The notes beneath the pieces are model-generated. The model was not told the origin of the DNA, ran no database searches, and saw nothing but the letters and a program-made list of their open reading frames with translations. Positions 6,823 to 9,007 of a stretch of 9,007 bases of DNA are shown here, piece by piece. The stretch's first letter is position 1, and each line of letters starts with the position of its first letter. This DNA is from JBMYQA01 sp049600855 (GTDB taxonomy: Bacteria > Bacteroidota > Bacteroidia > Cytophagales > Flammeovirgaceae): positions 1 through 9,007 of the forward strand of contig JBMYQA010000258.1 of the NCBI GenBank assembly GCA_049600855.1, given 5' to 3'. Made by a program: the position numbers and the translations under genes.

Positions 6823-7536
6823 TTAAGCTTTAATGGAATGTTGGAATAAGCTATCGTAATAGGGTTTAGCTGCCAAATAAAGTGCTTCGCAGTGTTTAGG
6901 GAGTAGTCGCTCACTGCTTTTTTGCTTTTGAAAGCCTGTAGACTGATGGACATTTTTATACCAATGTTTTCCCCAAACGCCATCTTCAGGCCGTGGTCCT
7001 GCTTCCCAAGAAAGCATTGCTTCGTCATACGGAATGGCTAAGGAGTCACACAGCGCCATCAACACTTTTTTAGGGTTTTTCAACAGCTCTCCCGAATCTA
7101 GTACGACAGGTTGATGCCCCGCATGGATTAAATACTCATAGAGCTCATATTGATGTTTTACGCCAATATCTTGCATGGTTGGGTACTTAATCACTTGTGC
7201 AAAGGAAGCAATGGGCTGTTTCGGGTTTCGAATAAAGAAGAGGTTTTTCATTTGTTTTAAGAACGAAAGATCGCTTTCGGTCAAATGATGTGCCATATTT
7301 TTGATAAATAAGCGTGGTATTGTGTTTTCTTGTTGGTAAATCGTTTGCAGTATGTCATGGAAGTTTGTGGACATGCTCGCAATAACTTCAGCTCTCCCAG
7401 GATGCCAGGTGCCTGTTTTTTGGAGGTAATACGCATAAAATGGTTCATCAATAACCTGAGTGTCATTTCTTTGGGCAAAAGAGTACATCAGCGCTGTCGA
7501 AATATTTCTAGGTGTAGAAATTAAATTGATAATCAT
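6823..7536 (-). CDS. Sulfotransferase-like P-loop protein
   Basis: This 237-residue soluble protein resembles small sulfotransferase-family proteins, which transfer sulfate from PAPS. The N-terminal phosphosulfate-loop candidate is LISTPRNISTALMYSFAQR (residues 5-23), directly after a beta strand. The second signature, corresponding to the 3'-phosphate-binding element, is NLFFIRNPKQPIASFAQV (98-115), with Arg-103 and Ser-111 in the expected Rx7S spacing. DEPFYAYYL (30-38) and TGTWHPGR (41-48) look conserved in style but I cannot assign roles. The first loop lacks the glycine of the classical PRSGTT/PKSGTT form, so use of PAPS is likely but not certain. It is the first gene of the leftward operon. 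An inverted repeat overlaps its start codon, and the siaC terminator lies about 40-80 bp upstream. I could not find a convincing promoter in that short gap. The ATG at 7536 is the only sensible start. Confidence 0.78.
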   Translation of the reverse strand: MIINLISTPRNISTALMYSFAQRNDTQVIDEPFYAYYLQKTGTWHPGRAEVIASMSTNFHDILQTIYQQENTIPRLFIKNMAHHLTESDLSFLKQMKNLFFIRNPKQPIASFAQVIKYPTMQDIGVKHQYELYEYLIHAGHQPVVLDSGELLKNPKKVLMALCDSLAIPYDEAMLSWEAGPRPEDGVWGKHWYKNVHQSTGFQKQKSSERLLPKHCEALYLAAKPYYDSLFQHSIKA

Positions 7537-7547
7537 TCTTAATGATT
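7531..7547 (-). repeat. Inverted repeat over the sulfotransferase-like start codon
   Basis: Seven-base arms (AATCATT / AATGATT) separated by three bases form a perfect inverted repeat, and the ATG start codon (7536-7534) overlaps the end of one arm and the spacer. It could be an operator or a hairpin masking the start. It is AT-rich and short, so chance is a real alternative. Confidence 0.3.
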
Positions 7548-7576
7548 TGTGATTAAAAGATCAATCATCATGCTTC

Positions 7577-7618
7577 AAAAACAGATATACCCATCCTCCT
7601 AGAGAAGAATGGGTATAT
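7577..7618 (-). terminator. Rho-independent terminator of the siaBC unit
   Basis: Bases 7609-7618 and 7585-7594 form a perfect ten-base inverted repeat (ATGGGTATAT / ATATACCCAT) with a 14-base loop that may itself close as CTC/GAG. In the minus-strand direction the stem is followed after three bases by five T residues (7581-7577). It lies 21 bp beyond the siaC stop codon. On the plus strand no T-run follows, so it acts for the leftward transcript. Confidence 0.65.
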
Positions 7619-7639
7619 TGACATGAGGTATAATTGATT

Positions 7640-8059
7640 TTAGAAGAATTCCTCTTCTTCTTCATCTTCGGGAGTTTCCTCTTCAATAAAAGTCATTTTT
7701 AATCCAGTCTCATCCACAAAATCTTCCCCTTCCTTTCTCATATCTTCATCCCAATCTTCATAGTGCCAATTTACTTGTACGTCTCCACCTTCTGATTGAT
7801 AGTCTTTTAAAATCCAGAGGAGTTCGGCCAAGCACTTTGATGAACTAGTATTAAAGTAAGTTAGGAAAAGTTTTAGCTTAATTGGGCCTTGTACAGATCG
7901 GACATACTCTTTCATCCAATCAATGATTTGCTGATAAAAGCTGGTCGTATTTTCCAAATAAGACTGTCCAGAGATTTCACACTCGCCTGAATTGGTATTT
8001 AGGCTGACAGAGGGAGTGAAAAAAGCCCCATGTTTTCCTTCGATCATTAAACTTTCCAT
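7640..8059 (-). CDS. siaC: SiaC-family regulatory phosphoprotein (DUF1987)
   Basis: This 139-residue protein belongs to the DUF1987/SiaC family. In P. aeruginosa, SiaC is phosphorylated on a threonine by SiaB and dephosphorylated by SiaA; the unphosphorylated form activates the diguanylate cyclase SiaD. Visible family features are the N-terminal MESLMIEG...FFTPSVSLN strand, EISGQSYLENTTSFYQQIIDWM (about 28-49) and LFLTYFNTSSSKCLAELLWIL (about 65-85). In the last, Thr-71 of the NTSS motif is the probable phosphoacceptor, corresponding to Thr-68 of P. aeruginosa SiaC. The WHYEDWDEDM segment follows (about 98-107). The protein ends in a strongly acidic tail (EEETPEDEEEEEFF), which I do not regard as a standard part of the domain. 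An upstream in-frame TTG (8065) would add two residues, but the ATG at 8059 fits the family. It lies 69 bp after siaB and is followed by a good terminator. No diguanylate cyclase is nearby, so the output is unknown. Confidence 0.85.
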   Translation of the reverse strand: MESLMIEGKHGAFFTPSVSLNTNSGECEISGQSYLENTTSFYQQIIDWMKEYVRSVQGPIKLKLFLTYFNTSSSKCLAELLWILKDYQSEGGDVQVNWHYEDWDEDMRKEGEDFVDETGLKMTFIEEETPEDEEEEEFF

Positions 8060-8128
8060 TTGCAAGACAGTTTCTTAGTTGTTCGTGTTAAGTATCGTTG
8101 TATTGAGAGTTAAATGAACCGTACTAGT

Positions 8129-8671
8129 TTACTTATCTACCCCTACATGCAAGATTAAGAATGCAAATTCATCATCCATATCTTGAATTTCATAGGTAAA
8201 GGGTTTGCCTGATTGAAGAGCGACATGAATTAATCCAATATTTGCTCCTCCTTGCCCTTCTGCTCTTGGCATGCCACGCTGCTCAATTTTCAACTTACGG
8301 AGTTCTTGCTCATTTAATTTATTAATCCTCTCAATTCGGCCGATAATTTCCTTTTTCTTCCGTTGTAGGATTAAGTTGCCGACAGTTAAAACAAAAGCAT
8401 CGTTGCGCTCATCTAACATCAGCACACCAACACCATGCTCCTCTTTACCATCGCCAAAATTGTTGGACTCTGCAGAGTAAAGCGCCACATTCTGACCCAG
8501 CTCCAAAAATATAGAAAATACACGTTTAGCGACTTGTCGAGATGTCGAAAGCTGCTTACGTATATTCATACTAATTTTTGAGAGAATATTCGCTGAGAAT
8601 ACACCCTTATAATAGATGATATTTTGGCTTTCGCTCTGCAAATGATAGTCTAATAAGCTCAGTTGTTTCAT
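8129..8671 (-). CDS. siaB: SiaB-family protein kinase
   Basis: From the ATG at 8671 this is a 180-residue cytoplasmic protein of the SiaB kinase family, which has a GHKL-type ATPase fold and phosphorylates SiaC. Family features are the N-terminal IIYYKGVFSANILSKI (residues 18-33), the N-box-like helix FSIFLELGQNVALYSAE (52-68) with Glu-57 and Asn-61 placed like catalytic and Mg/ATP-binding residues, and the glycine-rich segment QGGANIGLIHVALQSG (140-155). A closing strand region, DEFAFLILHVGV (167-178), follows. The frame opens 14 codons earlier at a TTG (8713). The ATG is preferred because it gives the usual N-terminus and because a promoter-like sequence overlaps the TTG. It is the first gene of a two-gene unit with siaC. 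The PP2C-type phosphatase that normally opposes SiaB is not in this window. Confidence 0.85.
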   Translation of the reverse strand: MKQLSLLDYHLQSESQNIIYYKGVFSANILSKISMNIRKQLSTSRQVAKRVFSIFLELGQNVALYSAESNNFGDGKEEHGVGVLMLDERNDAFVLTVGNLILQRKKKEIIGRIERINKLNEQELRKLKIEQRGMPRAEGQGGANIGLIHVALQSGKPFTYEIQDMDDEFAFLILHVGVDK

Positions 8672-8710
8672 TATTGCATGAGCTAAAGGTTGACAATGGC
8701 CACTGCAATT

Positions 8711-8741
8711 CAAATTAAATATAAAAAACGATTATCAACAA
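8711..8741 (-). promoter_or_regulatory. Candidate Bacteroidota-type promoter of siaBC
   Basis: Reading leftwards, a TTGTTG element (8741-8736) is followed after 17 bp by TTAATTTG (8718-8711). That is one mismatch from the Bacteroidota -7 consensus TAnnTTTG, and the upstream element resembles its -33 TTG box, although the spacing is slightly short. It would place a transcript start some 30 bp before the siaB ATG. Seen by eye only. Confidence 0.3.
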
Positions 8742-9007
8742 TTGTACAAATTTCAAAGAGATTTTCCAACTACTTCTAAGTATAATGCAACAGTCTTTTT
8801 ACGATTGTAAAGCTTTTAGGAAACGGTTAGATTTAACTTTGAATCTCAATGAGTTGTAATTATTGAAATACATTTTCCAGTGTTCTCAAAATTTTATAAT
8901 CTTTTCATCATGAGTTTGCCTAATACTTTGCTTTCTTAATAATAAGTTTTTACCCAGCAACTCAATAAATGAACACTAATTTAAGGTAAAAAACTCAACG
9001 ATTGAAA
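8742..9007. other. Non-coding AT-rich region at the right edge
   Basis: No open frame of credible length or coding character runs through this stretch on either strand, and I see no tRNA-like or repeat-array structure. It contains small palindromes around 8739-8752 (ACAATTGT, TTGTACAA). A seven-base inverted pair, AGTGTTC (8879-8885) and GAACACT (8971-8977), lies 85 bp apart. I assign no function to these. It is the upstream region of siaBC and may include regulatory DNA. Confidence 0.4.

Noticed and set aside
8739..8752. Overlapping palindromes ACAATTGT and TTGTACAA near the siaB promoter candidate.
   Set aside because: They are short, AT-rich and likely by chance; without comparison an operator cannot be supported.
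8879..8977. AGTGTTC and GAACACT as an inverted pair 85 bp apart.
   Set aside because: Seven-base arms this far apart are expected by chance in AT-rich DNA, and no mobile-element gene lies between them.

Overview
The window looks like a chromosomal segment of a Bacteroidota bacterium, probably of the Cytophagia/Sphingobacteriia type. This is an inference. It rests on modest GC content, ATG starts that mostly lack a Shine-Dalgarno sequence, a DUF1501 protein of the kind common in that phylum, and SiaB/SiaC-family proteins. No phage, insertion sequence, tRNA, rRNA or CRISPR array is visible.

Left part, plus strand (1-3292). A DUF1501 protein cut by the window edge ends at 714 and is followed by a hairpin plus an eight-T run that looks like a terminator. 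After a second, strong hairpin comes a YdeI/OmpD-associated family gene (825-1415). A SAM-dependent methyltransferase follows closely, probably from a TTG start near 1459. After about 160 bp of non-coding DNA comes a complete moaA (ATG at 2309), encoding the GTP 3',8-cyclase of molybdenum cofactor synthesis.

Middle part, minus strand (7536 down to 3306). Four tightly packed genes form what looks like one operon, transcribed leftwards: a small sulfotransferase-like P-loop protein, a fold-type IV aminotransferase (branched-chain or D-amino-acid type), a large multi-spanning GT-C glycosyltransferase, and an inositol-monophosphatase-family phosphatase. Spacers are 2, 11 and 27 bp. The last gene converges on moaA with 13 bp between the stop codons. 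The set can be read as sulfation and amino-acid chemistry plus membrane glycan or lipid transfer, with the phosphatase possibly clearing PAP, the by-product of PAPS-dependent sulfotransfer. That link is inference; no substrate can be read from the sequence.

Right part, minus strand (8671 down to 7642). A two-gene siaB-siaC unit encodes a GHKL-like kinase and its phosphoprotein partner, closed by a convincing rho-independent terminator. In Pseudomonas aeruginosa these proteins form a phospho-switch with the SiaA phosphatase and the SiaD diguanylate cyclase, and neither of those is present here. A candidate Bacteroidota-type promoter lies just upstream of siaB. The last ~265 bp of the window hold no gene I can support.

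Several longest open frames start at TTG, and internal ATG starts are preferred for moaA, the glycosyltransferase, siaC and siaB. I did not find a clearly undescribed system. The four-gene minus-strand operon and the stand-alone siaBC pair are the most interesting parts.
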